Shown: piece after piece, positions 8,890-17,762 of the stretch
How positions within the stretch are numbered: the stretch's first letter is position 1
Layout of the letters: each line of letters opens with the position of its first letter
DNA from: Streptomyces sp. ML-6
GTDB lineage: Bacteria; Actinomycetota; Actinomycetes; Streptomycetales; Streptomycetaceae
Length of the DNA: 64,000 nucleotides
Direction: 5' to 3'
Assembly: GCF_030116705.1 (NCBI RefSeq)
Contig: NZ_JAOTIK010000002.1
Coordinates: forward strand, 124,001 to 188,000
Notes under the pieces: model-generated
Seen by the model: the letters and a program-made list of their open reading frames with translations, nothing else
What the model was told of the DNA's origin: nothing
Databases searched by the model: none
Made by a program: the position numbers and the translations under genes

Positions 8890-9500
8890 TGACCGAGACA
8901 AAGGCATATCAACCCCACACCGTCGACTTGACGAAGGGCATAGAGGCGCCCCCAACACGCCACTGCGGCTGCGCTCACCCCGGCCTGCAGGCACAGCGGC
9001 GAGATGGGGCACATCATCGCCGCCGATGTCGATCTTCACCGCTCCCGTGTATGGATGCACGGGACCGGCAAGGACGCCCTCGCTGGTGTTGCCTGGACGC
9101 ACGGGGCCGTCATGTCCTGGCCGAGCGGGCCACGCAGGTGACGGCGCGGCACCCCGGCATGGCCACCGCCCATCTGGCTGTCTCCTCCCGGCCGGCGTCG
9201 GATGCCGCACTCGCCGTCGTCGCCTTCGACCGCCCGGAAACACTCGTCCGCAACCGGCTCAGACTCCTCCGGTTACCGGCCCGACACCCTCGACGGCTTC
9301 ATCACCGGGACCGGCCTCACTCTCGACATCCCAACGTCACCCTGACGAGCCGAAGTCGGGAAGTCACTGGCGTGCCTCTGCACCGCAACCGTCGAGCAGG
9401 CCGGCCCCCTGCCGGAGCTCGGGTCCCACAGCCTCAAGAAGTCGCGGGGGACGGGGCATTCGTGAATTTGGTCCGCTCAGGCAACAGTTCGGCGCGCGCT
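8890..9500. other. Degenerate intergenic region, no intact gene
   Basis: About 600 bases between the IS5 remnant and the LPMO promoter. Plus-strand readings give scraps such as ADVDLHRSRVWMHGTGK, faintly like a recombinase beta-hairpin, but no frame runs long enough and no family can be named. It probably consists of decayed mobile-element sequence. Confidence 0.4.
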
Positions 9501-9505
9501 GCCTC

Positions 9506-9563
9506 TTGACCGGGCCCCGTTCATCGCTATGGTCTAGACCTAGTGCACCCCGGGTCTAGACCA
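9506..9563 (+). promoter_or_regulatory. Chitin-regulated promoter with two DasR (dre)-like palindromes
   Basis: TTGACC at 9506-9511 and TATGGT at 9528-9533 make a plausible sigma-70-type promoter with a 16-base spacer. Overlapping the -10 is tggtctagacct (9530-9541). A second copy, gggtctagacca (9552-9563), starts 22 bases later, two helical turns away. Both fit the dre consensus for the GlcNAc-responsive repressor DasR and the direct repeats of Streptomyces chitinase promoters. Placement implies repression of the LPMO gene that is relieved by chitin breakdown products. Confidence 0.8.
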
Positions 9564-9597
9564 AATCTCGCCAGAAGCATCGAAGGAAGTGCATGTC

Positions 9598-10308
9598 ATG
9601 AACGCGAAAAGACGGGCGGCCGTCGCCGTCGGAGCCCTGGTCGCTCCACTGCTCGCCATCAGCCTTCCGGCAAGCTCCGCCAGTGCCCACGGATGGGTGA
9701 CCTCGCCCAACAGCCGCCAGGACCAGTGCGCCGCGGGCGTCGTCCAGTGCGGTCAGATCAAGTATGAGCCGCAGAGCGTCGAGGGGCCGAAGGGCCTCAA
9801 GAGCTGCAGCGGCGGCAACGCCCAGTTCGCCGAGCTGGACGACGACGCCAAGGGCTGGCGCGTCACCCCCGTCAGCTCCACGTACACCTTCACGTGGCAC
9901 CACACCGCGCGGCACGCCACCTCCAACTGGCAGTACTTCATCGGCAACACGAAGATCGGTGAGTTCAACGGCAACAACGCCCAGCCCGCTCCCGACGTCA
10001 GCCACGAGGTGAACTTCGGCAGCTTCACCGGCAAGCAGAAGGTGCTCGCCGTCTGGAATGTGGCCGACACCGGCAACGCCTTCTACTCCTGCATCGACGT
10101 GAACATCGGCGGCACCGATGGCGGCGGTGGCACCGACCCGGACAACTGCACCGCAACGGCCTGGAGCTCCAGCAAGGTCTACACCGGTGGTGACACCGTC
10201 TCCCACAAGGGTCGCACCTGGCGCGCCAAGTGGTGGGTCGAGGGCGAGGAGCCCGGCACCACCGGCGACTGGGGCGTTTGGGAAGACCTCGGGCCCTGCC
10301 CCGCCTGA
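9598..10308 (+). CDS. Secreted AA10 lytic polysaccharide monooxygenase with C-terminal chitin-binding domain
   Basis: A Tat/Sec-like signal peptide (MNAKRRAAVAVGALVAPLL, cleavage after ASA at residue 30) exposes His31. His31 and His106 (in TWHHTARHATSNW) form the copper histidine brace of AA10 LPMOs, which oxidatively cleave crystalline chitin. The catalytic domain ends near residue 175. A Gly/Asp linker leads to a CBM5/12 chitin-binding domain with TAWSSSKVYTGGDTVSHKG and a Trp-rich end. AAGGAAG lies 8 bases before the ATG at 9598; an in-frame GTG at 9589 is less likely. Regulation by the two DasR-like sites upstream fits the substrate. Confidence 0.93.
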   Translation: MNAKRRAAVAVGALVAPLLAISLPASSASAHGWVTSPNSRQDQCAAGVVQCGQIKYEPQSVEGPKGLKSCSGGNAQFAELDDDAKGWRVTPVSSTYTFTWHHTARHATSNWQYFIGNTKIGEFNGNNAQPAPDVSHEVNFGSFTGKQKVLAVWNVADTGNAFYSCIDVNIGGTDGGGGTDPDNCTATAWSSSKVYTGGDTVSHKGRTWRAKWWVEGEEPGTTGDWGVWEDLGPCPA

Positions 10309-10319
10309 TCCCGCATGAG

Positions 10320-10359
10320 CCGGTCCGGCGCACGCCCGCCAAAGCGCTCGCCGGACCGG
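10320..10359 (+). terminator. Hairpin terminator after the LPMO gene
   Basis: An 11-bp perfect inverted repeat (ccggtccggcg at 10320-10330, complement at 10349-10359) with an 18-base loop starts 12 bases after the stop. Confidence 0.65.
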
Positions 10360-10360
10360 T

Positions 10361-10849
10361 GAATGGGGGCAGCCTCGGCCCCGTTCCACGCCAGTGCCGC
10401 ATCAGACAACGTTCGCCTCGCTGTGGCGTGTCGTCCGATCGGTCCGTCCGACGGCACCGGACGGTCAGAATGATCACCTGGCTGAACGGGTGCAGGTCTG
10501 GGAAATCGATAACGACGAAGGCAAGAGATCGCTGCGGACCACCGCAGGGGCTCGCGGACCCGGCTGAGCCCGGCGATCGCGATCCACACCGCCGAGATCA
10601 CCGCGGTCAGGGCCAGGGATGTGGCCGGCCTGCCGAGCGTTTCGCTCCAGCCAGTGATCGAGGAGACCGGTCGGAAGCAGGATCAGGGCGTGGCTGTCGT
10701 AACCGTCGATGAGCCGTTGCCCCTGACAGCCCGAAAGACGCTGTCGGCAGTTGCTGCCACGTGCAGCCCGACGTGGCCACGAACACGATCGCAGCCAGAA
10801 CCTCCCGGTCACCGTGCCGACGCCGGCCGCCCCCTGAGGCCGCGACGGC
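10361..10849. other. Intergenic region, no recognisable gene
   Basis: Nearly 490 bases between the LPMO terminator and the ISL3 remnant. The open frames on both strands show no family signature. It may include the outer part of the former insertion sequence, but no terminal inverted repeat could be picked out by eye. Confidence 0.4.
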
Positions 10850-12040
10850 GGGCGTAGGTGGTGGTCGTGGCCGGCGCAGAACTGTGCTCGCACGGTTCGG
10901 TGAGGCATTTGCGCTCGGTGTCCGTGAGGTGCTCGGGGCGTCTCATGATCCAACCGGTGACCCGACGGACGGTCATGTGGGGCAAGGGGGCGGTTTGTGG
11001 GATCGTCCCGTTGTGGTAAGGCTTCAAGTGCCGGCGGACGGTGTTGACGTCGCCGCGATGGCCGAGTTGCTGGATCTCCCGGGCAGGAGCGGAGGCGTTG
11101 GTGCAGCCCTCCGTCCAGCGGTGGTGCAAGTAGAGGCGGTAATCGTCGATCAGCGTGGGGCGGTGGGTGGCGGCAAGGAGGAGTTCCGTGAGGTCGGCGG
11201 CCCGTGCGAAGCGGTTGACCGTGCCGCGGCTGAGGTGGAGATCGCGTACGACGGCACGGAGGCTGTCGCCGCGTTCGATGCGTTCGTGGACCTGTTGGTG
11301 GCGTTCACGGGTGCGGGCGACCAGAGGCTGCGGCCGTCCATGGATGTCCAGCTCCGCGCGGCCTGGGTTCTCCTGAGTCCGGTCGTCGTGCGACGTGAGG
11401 CGTTCTCGCAGTACGGCGCGGTGTCGGCCCACGACGCGTTCGACTGCTTCGGCCGGATTGTGCAGCAGGTGCCAGGCGTCGGCCACCTGCCGGGCCCGCG
11501 GAGCACCCGTTTGGGCTCCGTCGCGGAAGGAGCCGGCGCGGTCGCGGCAGAGCATCCGCACCTCGGGGTGGTCTCGCAGCCAGGACGCGAGGTGTTCGCG
11601 GCACGATCGGCAAGAACGTCGACCGGAGGGTGGGTGGACATGTCGATGAGGATCGTCGCGTAGTTCCGTCCGCGTCGCACGGCGAACTCGTCGATGCCGA
11701 GGAGCGGGACCGGGCCCGAGGCAGGGAGCGGCAGCGCGCGGATCAGCCGGAGCAGAGTGTCTTTGCACGTGCTGATGGCCGTGCGTTCGGAGAGGCGTGC
11801 TCCTGCCCGGCCGTCCAGGAACAGGGCCAGGTTGGTGGGCTGGGCGGTGAGGGCGTGCGTGCGGCGTGCGTGGCGCCGGGTCAGGTTCGGTATCTGCTCG
11901 GCGAACGTCCGCCGGTCGCACCGGGCGTTCCCGCACACGAGTCGGCGGGCCCGTAGTTCCAGTCGTACACGCTTGGCTGCGACCGGACGGTCCGCCGGAA
12001 CCTCCGGCAGGACGGGCACCACCTGGACGCACCCCCGGCC
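10850..12040 (-). pseudogene. ISL3-family transposase, truncated and frameshifted
   Basis: The minus strand encodes an ISL3 DDE transposase in two frames. The first part holds RRLVCGNARCDRRTFAEQIP (zinc-finger tail) and LLGIDEFAVRRGRNYATILI (first catalytic Asp). A frame change near 11590 then leads to MLCRDRAGSFRDGA (second Asp), ADAWHLLHNPAEAVERVVGRH and VRRVTGWIMRRPEHLT. The N-terminal zinc cysteines and the C-terminal catalytic Glu region are missing. It cannot encode an active enzyme and has no intact partner gene. Confidence 0.85.
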
Positions 12041-12248
12041 GAGTTGAGCAAGGCGCTGCTCGGGCGGGTTGCCCAAGGTCCCTCCGGACTTGCCCGGGGT
12101 CAGGTCCGGGCGGCGGAACGGCCCGTGGCAGGGCTTGCCCGGCTCCTGGTCGCGAGCCTCGCCTCCGGTGATCGCGGGTGGGGATGCAGGAGGTGTCCTC
12201 CTGAGCGACAGTGGTGGGAGGGGGAAGCCCGTCACTCTCGGGAGAGCC

Positions 12249-12509
12249 ATGATCATCAAAATGCTGCATGAGAAGGGCCTGAAATCCGAGCACGCATACT
12301 GCGCCGGCTTCCTTTCCGTCGGTTTGGCGGTGGCCTCGTGGGCCGGGTCGTTGAAAGCGGAGTGCCGCGGGCTCGGACGCGCGGATCACTGGGGCATTTT
12401 TGTCGGCGAGTGGGCACCGACCTTCTTCGCGATCGGCCTGGCCCTGGCGAACTATGAGCACGACGACCGGGAGTCCCCATCCGAGTCGCTGAGCTCCGTG
12501 GCCGACTGA
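12249..12509 (+). CDS. Small membrane protein of unknown function
   Basis: An 86-residue protein with two predicted membrane segments: YCAGFLSVGLAVASWAGSL (about residues 17-35) and GIFVGEWAPTFFAIGLALAN (about 49-68). A polar tail follows. The motif DHWGIFVGEWAPTFFAIG is typical of a family of small streptomycete membrane proteins with no assigned role. GGGAGAG precedes the ATG closely. It is divergent from the ISL3 remnant and has no operon partner. Confidence 0.65.
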   Translation: MIIKMLHEKGLKSEHAYCAGFLSVGLAVASWAGSLKAECRGLGRADHWGIFVGEWAPTFFAIGLALANYEHDDRESPSESLSSVAD

Positions 12510-13035
12510 GGCCGGGGGCGCGAAACGCGCAGCCGGCAGACGGCGCGGTCAAAACACACGGCGTCCTTGGCGAACGGATTCGGCACGGAAAGGGATGCCG
12601 GGCGACGACACGGCCGATGGCGAAAACACAACATCGGGTCGGCGAACGGCACGCGTCGGGCACCTCGCAGGACCGGCCCGGCGCACCCGTCAACAGGCGC
12701 TATCGCGAAAGCATCGACGACGGCGCGGGACGTCGAGAAAGTCCCCAGGTGTACGCGGCGCGCAGCCGCCTTCCGCAGCCGACCGAGCGCCACCCACCCT
12801 CCCTACCCCGTCGGCGGGACATTGCAGGGAGCCTGGGGGCGCTCCTGGGGCCCTGCCACGGTCCGCGGCCGACGGACGACCGGTCGGCCTCCTCGGTCCC
12901 GCAGCGCACCAACGGAGACGGCGCTGCCACGTCGGCGCAGTACACCACGGATCCGATTCTCGGGTCCTCGGGACCGACGCGTTCGCCCGGCAAAATCATG
13001 TCCCATACCCATACCGCGGATGGGTGATATCCCCC
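12510..13035. other. Intergenic region, no recognisable gene
   Basis: About 525 bases between two small membrane-protein genes. All long frames here are GC-driven, lack a start context and match nothing recognisable. The last 60 bases contain relatively AT-rich DNA (cccatgaatataggaaat) leading into the DUF6480 gene. Confidence 0.4.
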
Positions 13036-13257
13036 ATGAATATAGGAAATCCTGACCCTGATCCGCGCAACACCCCGGGCCTGGAGCCCGGCGGCGGCGT
13101 CCCTCCCGGCGAAACCCCACCCGCCGAAAGCAGCACCTCGGAAGCGGGACCGCGCCATGAACCCCCGCGAGGATGGGGCTGGGGCCCGCTGAGCGTGATC
13201 ATTGTCGTCGCGGTGCTTGTGGCCGCCTTCTTCCTCGCCTACGCCTTTCTGATATGA
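13036..13257 (+). CDS. DUF6480 family small membrane-anchored protein
   Basis: The 73-residue protein begins MNIGNPDPDPRNTPGLEPGG and continues VPPGETPPAESSTSEAGP. This is the characteristic proline/glycine-rich head of the DUF6480 family, common in Streptomyces. A single C-terminal membrane helix (PLSVIIVVAVLVAAFFLAYA, residues 50-70) anchors it, probably with the head in the cytoplasm. Function is unknown, and it stands alone. The longer frame that extends upstream has no family support, so the ATG at 13036 is preferred. Confidence 0.8.
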   Translation: MNIGNPDPDPRNTPGLEPGGGVPPGETPPAESSTSEAGPRHEPPRGWGWGPLSVIIVVAVLVAAFFLAYAFLI

Positions 13258-13924
13258 CCAGGGGACTGTGGTTCCGCGCTTGACGGTGCGGTGGAGGGCC
13301 CCAGTGGCTTCTGCCGGTCGTCGTTGCCCCCTGGGCCTTCCGGGGGAAGAAACCGTGCTGTCGAAGCCAGGGTGCCCCTGCCTTCGTCCGGTGCCGGACA
13401 GGGTGGGAAGAGCTCCTTCGGATTCGTCGACGGTGAAGACGCTGCCCACCGCGATCCCCGAACACGGATTGGTCGCCGCCCGGACCGAGGGGATCGTGCC
13501 GACGCTCCAGGCGGTCGGCGGTCGGCCGTCGGCCCAGCACGTCGCAGCCATGGAGTGGGGAGTGCGCGGTGTCCGTCGCAGGCCGGTCGTGCCGACGCCG
13601 GGACCCGGCCGGGCGGGGCAGGCGGCGGGCCCGGGGTGCCCGTCGGGACTCGCCGAGGCGATCGCCGCTCTGGAGTCGTCGGCCTCGTCGTGAGGGGTGG
13701 CCGTCCGACGGCGCTTGGTCGTGGCGCCTGGGCAGCGGCCGGGAAACATGGTCCGCTGGACCAGTGGTCGCGGCCGCGTCGTTCGTCCACCGGCGAGCGT
13801 TGCCTTCGCACCACGTTCCGGCACGGGTCCGTGCCCACTGGGTCAGTGGTACGGCCGAGGAAGGGGCCGGGCGGACGGCCGTGAGGTGCGGGTGCCACGG
13901 GTACGGCGTCGACCGAGGAGAAGC
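13258..13924. other. Intergenic region upstream of the carotenoid operon
   Basis: About 670 bases with open frames on both strands but no recognised family. The end (ccgaggagaagcatg) carries the ribosome-binding site of the next gene. The promoter of the plus-strand carotenoid operon should lie in this stretch; no clear -35/-10 pair or MerR-type spacer was seen. Confidence 0.4.
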
Positions 13925-15175
13925 ATGAGCGAGGAGCATCGCCGGGCACCGGACGTGGTCGTCGTCGGTGCGGGCCTGGCCGGCCTGGTGTGCGCGCTGG
14001 ACCTGTGCCGTGCGGGATGGCGGGTGATCCTGCTGGAGGCGTCCGAAGGCGTGGGCGGGCGCATGCGCACGGACCGGCGGGACGGGTTCCTGCTGGATCG
14101 TGGTTTCCAGGTGTTCAACACCTCGTATCCGCAGGTGAAGCAGCGCATGGATCTGAGGAGCCTGCGGCTGCGGCCGTTCACCGCGGGCGTCGTCGCGCAC
14201 ACGTCGAAGGGGCCGGTCCGCCTCGCCGACCCGACGAGGGAGCCCAGTGCGGCGGGGGCTCTGCTGACGGGGCGGGTTGTCTCGCCGCGCGACCTGGCCG
14301 CGCTGGCGGCTCTCACCGCGCGGGACGCCGTTCTGCCCGCTTCCGCCGCCGAACGGCGCAAGGACGGCTCCACCTCGGCGGCCCTGGCCCGGGCGGGAGT
14401 GTCGGACGCCGCAGTCGCCGACATCCTGCGACCGTTCCTGTCCGGCGTCTTCCTGGAGGACCGGTTGGAGACCTCCGCACGTTTCTTCCACCTGGTCTGG
14501 CGGAGCATGGTCCGAGGAACTCTGTGCCTGCCGGCAGAGGGCATCGGCGCCGTTCCGGCCCAGCTCGCCGACGGCCTGCCCGACGGGGTATTGCGGCTCG
14601 GCGCCCCCGTGGCCGAGGTCACCGACGCCGGAGTGCTGCTGGAGGACGGGAGCGAGGTGCCGGCCCGGACGGTCGTGGTCGCGACGGACCCGGCGACCGC
14701 CACCCGCCTGCTGCCGGACCTGACCGTGCCGGACACCCGCACCGTCACCACCTACTACCACGCCACCGGCAGGACACCGCTGGCCGAACCGACCCTGATG
14801 GTGGACAGCACCGGAGCGATCCTGAACACCTGCGTACTCAGCGAAGTCGCTCCCACGTACGCGCCCCGCGGCACTGCGCTGGTCTCCACCTCCGTACTGG
14901 GAACCGACCTCCCCGGCAGGGCACAGGCGGTGCTGTGCCGTCTGGCCGAGTTGTACGGCACCGACACGAGCGGCTGGCAGCAGGTCGCCGCCGGCACGGT
15001 CGAGGGTGCGCTGCCCGCGATGCTTCCCCCCTGGCCGTTGAGCCGCACCACCCGCCTTCGCCCGGCCAGGTACGTGTGCGGGGACCACCGGGCGACCGGA
15101 TCGGTGCAGGGCGCCATGGCGTCGGGGGCGCGCGCCGCGCGTGAGGTGGTCGCCGACCGGGGGGCGAGGAGGTGA
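13925..15175 (+). CDS. FAD-dependent oxidoreductase (amine oxidase/phytoene desaturase-like fold)
   Basis: This 416-residue flavoprotein has the ADP-binding motif [21 protein letters not shown] at the N terminus, then EASEGVGGRMRT, the usual beta-alpha-beta plus second glycine motif. A C-terminal FAD contact follows (YVCGDHRATGSVQGAMASG, near residue 395). The family oxidises amines or polyenes. GAGGAG precedes the ATG. It leads the plus-strand carotenoid operon, followed after about 100 bases by a degenerate SDR and then crtY, so a role in carotenoid tailoring or in the light-responsive cluster is plausible. The substrate is not evident. Confidence 0.8.
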   Translation: MSEEHRRAPDVVVVGAGLAGLVCALDLCRAGWRVILLEASEGVGGRMRTDRRDGFLLDRGFQVFNTSYPQVKQRMDLRSLRLRPFTAGVVAHTSKGPVRLADPTREPSAAGALLTGRVVSPRDLAALAALTARDAVLPASAAERRKDGSTSAALARAGVSDAAVADILRPFLSGVFLEDRLETSARFFHLVWRSMVRGTLCLPAEGIGAVPAQLADGLPDGVLRLGAPVAEVTDAGVLLEDGSEVPARTVVVATDPATATRLLPDLTVPDTRTVTTYYHATGRTPLAEPTLMVDSTGAILNTCVLSEVAPTYAPRGTALVSTSVLGTDLPGRAQAVLCRLAELYGTDTSGWQQVAAGTVEGALPAMLPPWPLSRTTRLRPARYVCGDHRATGSVQGAMASGARAAREVVADRGARR

Positions 15176-15274
15176 CGCCGGGGTGTGAACGGTGTCCGGC
15201 CGCCTCCGCGGACAGTCCTGGACGCGAAGCAATGACGATCGGATGAACCCGTTGGGCGTATCGAGGGGTGAAGC

Positions 15275-15808
15275 GTGGAACTGAGCGGTGCCCGTGTTCT
15301 GGGGGCCGGTGCCACGGGGACGCTGGGCGGTGCCCGGGTCCTGGGGACTGGTGCCACGGGGGCGCTGGGCGGTGCGATCACTGCCGAACCGGCCGGCCGG
15401 GGCGCCCGCGCGGCCCTCGCCGGGCGCGACCGCGACCGCCCGGCCCACACCGCGCAGGTGTGTCCCGGTGTTCCGACCGCCGGCTTCGGCGCCTACGATC
15501 CCGGGTCGTGCGCCCGGGCCGTGCACGAAGCGGCAGCCCTCCCAGGACAGGACGTCGTCGTCGCGTTCGGGTCGGTGGCCTTCGGCGCGGCCGAGAAGAA
15601 CGGTGTCGAGGTCGCGGTACTGGAGATCCGGCCGGGTCATCTCGGCACAGGCTTCGCGACTCGCCCCGGGGCGGGCACCGCCCCGCCCCTGCCGGAGGGC
15701 GGCGGCCCGCGTCACGTCGTCGGCGCCGTCGCGGACGCGCCGGAGGCCGGCGCCGGGCTGCACCCGGGCCCCGGCAAAGGCCCCGTCCTCGAACGGCGAG
15801 CCCGGTGA
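15275..15808 (+). pseudogene. Short-chain dehydrogenase, internally deleted
   Basis: The 177-residue frame has the SDR dinucleotide motif (TGATGALGGAI) and RDRDRPAHTAQVCPGVPTAGF. It then jumps from the ALPGQDVVVAFGSVAFG region to EVAVLEIRPGHLGTGFATRP, the segment after the active site. The whole centre with the catalytic Ser and YxxxK is gone, about 70-80 residues against the usual 250. The N terminus is a 42-bp tandem duplication that repeats the nucleotide-binding turn. The frame stays open and overlaps the crtY GTG by 4 bases, so it may persist only for translational coupling. A functional dehydrogenase is very unlikely. Confidence 0.75.
15287..15370 (+). repeat. 42-bp tandem duplication in the SDR remnant
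   Basis: Two adjacent 42-base units (15287-15328 and 15329-15370) begin ggtgcccg and end cgctgggc, differing at a handful of positions. They duplicate the codons for GARVLG(A/T)GATG(T/A)LG, so the frame is kept. Confidence 0.85.
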
Positions 15809-17019
15809 CGCCCCGCCCCGCCGGGGAATCCGACGTGATCGTCATCGGTGGTGGTGCGGCCGGTCTCAGCCTCGCCCACCGGCTGACGGAGAACGGTGCC
15901 GTCACGGTGACCGTGGTCGAGCCGCCGGACGGTCCGCTCCGCCCCCCGGAACGGACCTGGTGCTACTGGGGCGCGGGCGTCGACGGCCTGGAAGAGGCGG
16001 TCAGCGCGTCCTGGTCCGTGCTGCGTCTGCACGGCGCCGACCGCCGGCCGGTCGTGGTCGGGCCTGCCCCGTTCACCTACCGCATGGTGCGCTCCGCCGA
16101 CTTCGAGCGGCTGGTCCACGGCCGCCTGGCCCGCTCGGACGGCGGGCGTCTCCTGCGCGCGAGGGTGGAATCGGTGCGCGGTGTGCCCGAAGGCGCGGAG
16201 GTGCGATGCACACTGCCCGGGGGAGGGTCCTCGACGCTGCGCGGTCGGCGGGTGTTCGACTCGCGGCCGCTGTCTGTCCTCCCGCCGGCGCGCACGCGGT
16301 TGCTGCAGCACTTCCGCGGCTGGTTCGTACGTACTGCCACCGACCGGTTCGACCCCTCGGTCGCGGATCTGATGGACTTCCGGGTTCCTCAGCCGGCGCA
16401 CGGACTCGCCTTCGGTTACGTCCTGCCGCTGGCGCCGGACCGGGCGCTCGTGGAGTACACCGAGTTCTCCGGCCGCGCGCTGACCACCGAGGCGTACGAA
16501 TCGGCTCTCGGTCACTACTGCCGAGACGTCCTCGGGCTCGGCGCACTCAGCGTGGAACGGGCGGAGCAGGGGGTCATTCCCATGACCGACGCCCGCTTTC
16601 CGCGCCGGGCCGGTCCCGCCCACTTCCGTGTCGGAACCGCGGGGGGCGCCACTCGTGCGGCCACCGGCTACACCTTCGCGGCGGTGCAGCGACAGAGCAG
16701 AGCCATCGCCGCCGCCCTGCGCGACGGGCGCACCACCGTCCCCGCCCCCCACGGGCGGAGGGCCTCGGTCATGGACGCGGTCCTGCTGCGTGCCCTGGAC
16801 ACCGGGCGCATCGACGGCCCGCGCTTCTTCACCGACCTGTTCCGCCGGATCCCGGCGGAGCGCCTGTTGCGCTTCCTCGACGGCGCCACCTCCCTGCGGG
16901 AGGAGTGGGGCATCGGGCTGCGCACCCCTGTCCTGCCGATGCTTCGTACGGCCGCCGAACTGCCCTTTGTGCCCCGACGCCCCCAGCCCTTCGCAAGAAC
17001 CGGAGACGATCACCGATGA
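15805..17019 (+). CDS. crtY: Lycopene beta-cyclase
   Basis: This 404-residue FAD/NAD(P)-binding cyclase has DVIVIGGGAAGLSLAHRL at the N terminus, then RTWCYWG (residues about 50-56). A LVEYTEFS stretch near residue 213 takes the place of the FLEET catalytic segment, and VGTAGGATRAATGYTFA near 275 is a lycopene-cyclase signature. CrtY closes the ends of lycopene to beta-ionone rings, giving beta-carotene. The GTG overlaps the SDR remnant stop, and its TGA overlaps the crtT ATG. The following crtT and crtU genes turn the rings aromatic. Confidence 0.92.
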   Translation: MTPRPAGESDVIVIGGGAAGLSLAHRLTENGAVTVTVVEPPDGPLRPPERTWCYWGAGVDGLEEAVSASWSVLRLHGADRRPVVVGPAPFTYRMVRSADFERLVHGRLARSDGGRLLRARVESVRGVPEGAEVRCTLPGGGSSTLRGRRVFDSRPLSVLPPARTRLLQHFRGWFVRTATDRFDPSVADLMDFRVPQPAHGLAFGYVLPLAPDRALVEYTEFSGRALTTEAYESALGHYCRDVLGLGALSVERAEQGVIPMTDARFPRRAGPAHFRVGTAGGATRAATGYTFAAVQRQSRAIAAALRDGRTTVPAPHGRRASVMDAVLLRALDTGRIDGPRFFTDLFRRIPAERLLRFLDGATSLREEWGIGLRTPVLPMLRTAAELPFVPRRPQPFARTGDDHR

Positions 17020-17762
17020 GCCTGCTGCGCGAGCACGACCTGGCCCGCGCCTTCGACCACGCCGCCCGCACCTACGACGTCCTCACCTCTCTCAACCCCG
17101 GCCACCGCACCGACCTCCTGCGCTCGGCCCGCCGGCTCCGGCTCCCCGACGGCGGCGCCGGACTGCACGTTCTCGACCTCGGCTGCGGTACCGGCGCCTC
17201 CACCCGGGCCCTGCTCAGGGCCGCGCCCCGGGCCCGGATCACGGCCGTGGACGCGTCGGCGGGCATGCTGCGCCGCGCCCTGGCCAAGCCGTGGCCCGCA
17301 CGCGTGCGGTTCCTGCACCTGACCGCCGAGGAGATCACGACGGCCGGCGAGGGCCCCTTCGACGCGGTCTTCGCCGCCTACTTGTTCCGCAACGTCACCG
17401 ACCCGGACGCGGTCCTGGGCGGCGTCCGGACCCTGCTGCGGCCGGGCGGACGTATCAGCGCCCACGAGTACGCCCTGAGCGGCCGGCGGCTGCACCGGGC
17501 GTTGTGGACGGCGGTGTGCCACGGCCTCGTCATCCCGGCGGGCACACTCACCGGCGACCGGGACCTGTACCGTCACCTCTGGCACAGCGTCATCGCCTTC
17601 GACACCGCCCCCGCCTTCGCCGACCGGCTGACGCGAGCCGGCCTGACCGGGGTGCGCGTCGCCCCGGTCGCCGGATGGCAGACGGGCATCGTGCACACCT
17701 TCCTCGCCCGCAACGGCCCGGGCCCGGCCCGCCCGGTCACGGCAAGGGACCGGGTCCGGTGA
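17016..17762 (+). CDS. crtT: Carotenoid-cluster class I SAM methyltransferase (CrtT-like)
   Basis: This 248-residue methyltransferase has SAM motif I VLDLGCGTGASTRALL near residue 52, ITAVDASAGMLRRAL and post-motif FDAVFAAYLFRNVTDPD near 120. It is UbiE/COQ5-like. Streptomyces isorenieratene clusters carry crtY-crtT-crtU in this order, and the same overlaps are seen here. The precise methylation target of CrtT has not been clear, and ring aromatisation is credited to CrtU. The symbol rests on position plus family. Confidence 0.82.
   Translation: MSLLREHDLARAFDHAARTYDVLTSLNPGHRTDLLRSARRLRLPDGGAGLHVLDLGCGTGASTRALLRAAPRARITAVDASAGMLRRALAKPWPARVRFLHLTAEEITTAGEGPFDAVFAAYLFRNVTDPDAVLGGVRTLLRPGGRISAHEYALSGRRLHRALWTAVCHGLVIPAGTLTGDRDLYRHLWHSVIAFDTAPAFADRLTRAGLTGVRVAPVAGWQTGIVHTFLARNGPGPARPVTARDRVR

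Noticed and set aside
13239..13949. Possible protein-coding genes on either strand between DUF6480 and the FAD oxidoreductase
   Set aside because: The frames are long only because of GC content. No ribosome-binding site or family was found.
13199..15763. An 854-codon minus-strand open frame
   Set aside because: It runs antisense through the FAD oxidoreductase gene, is Arg/Gly/Pro-rich, has no family motif and is a shadow of GC-biased codon use.
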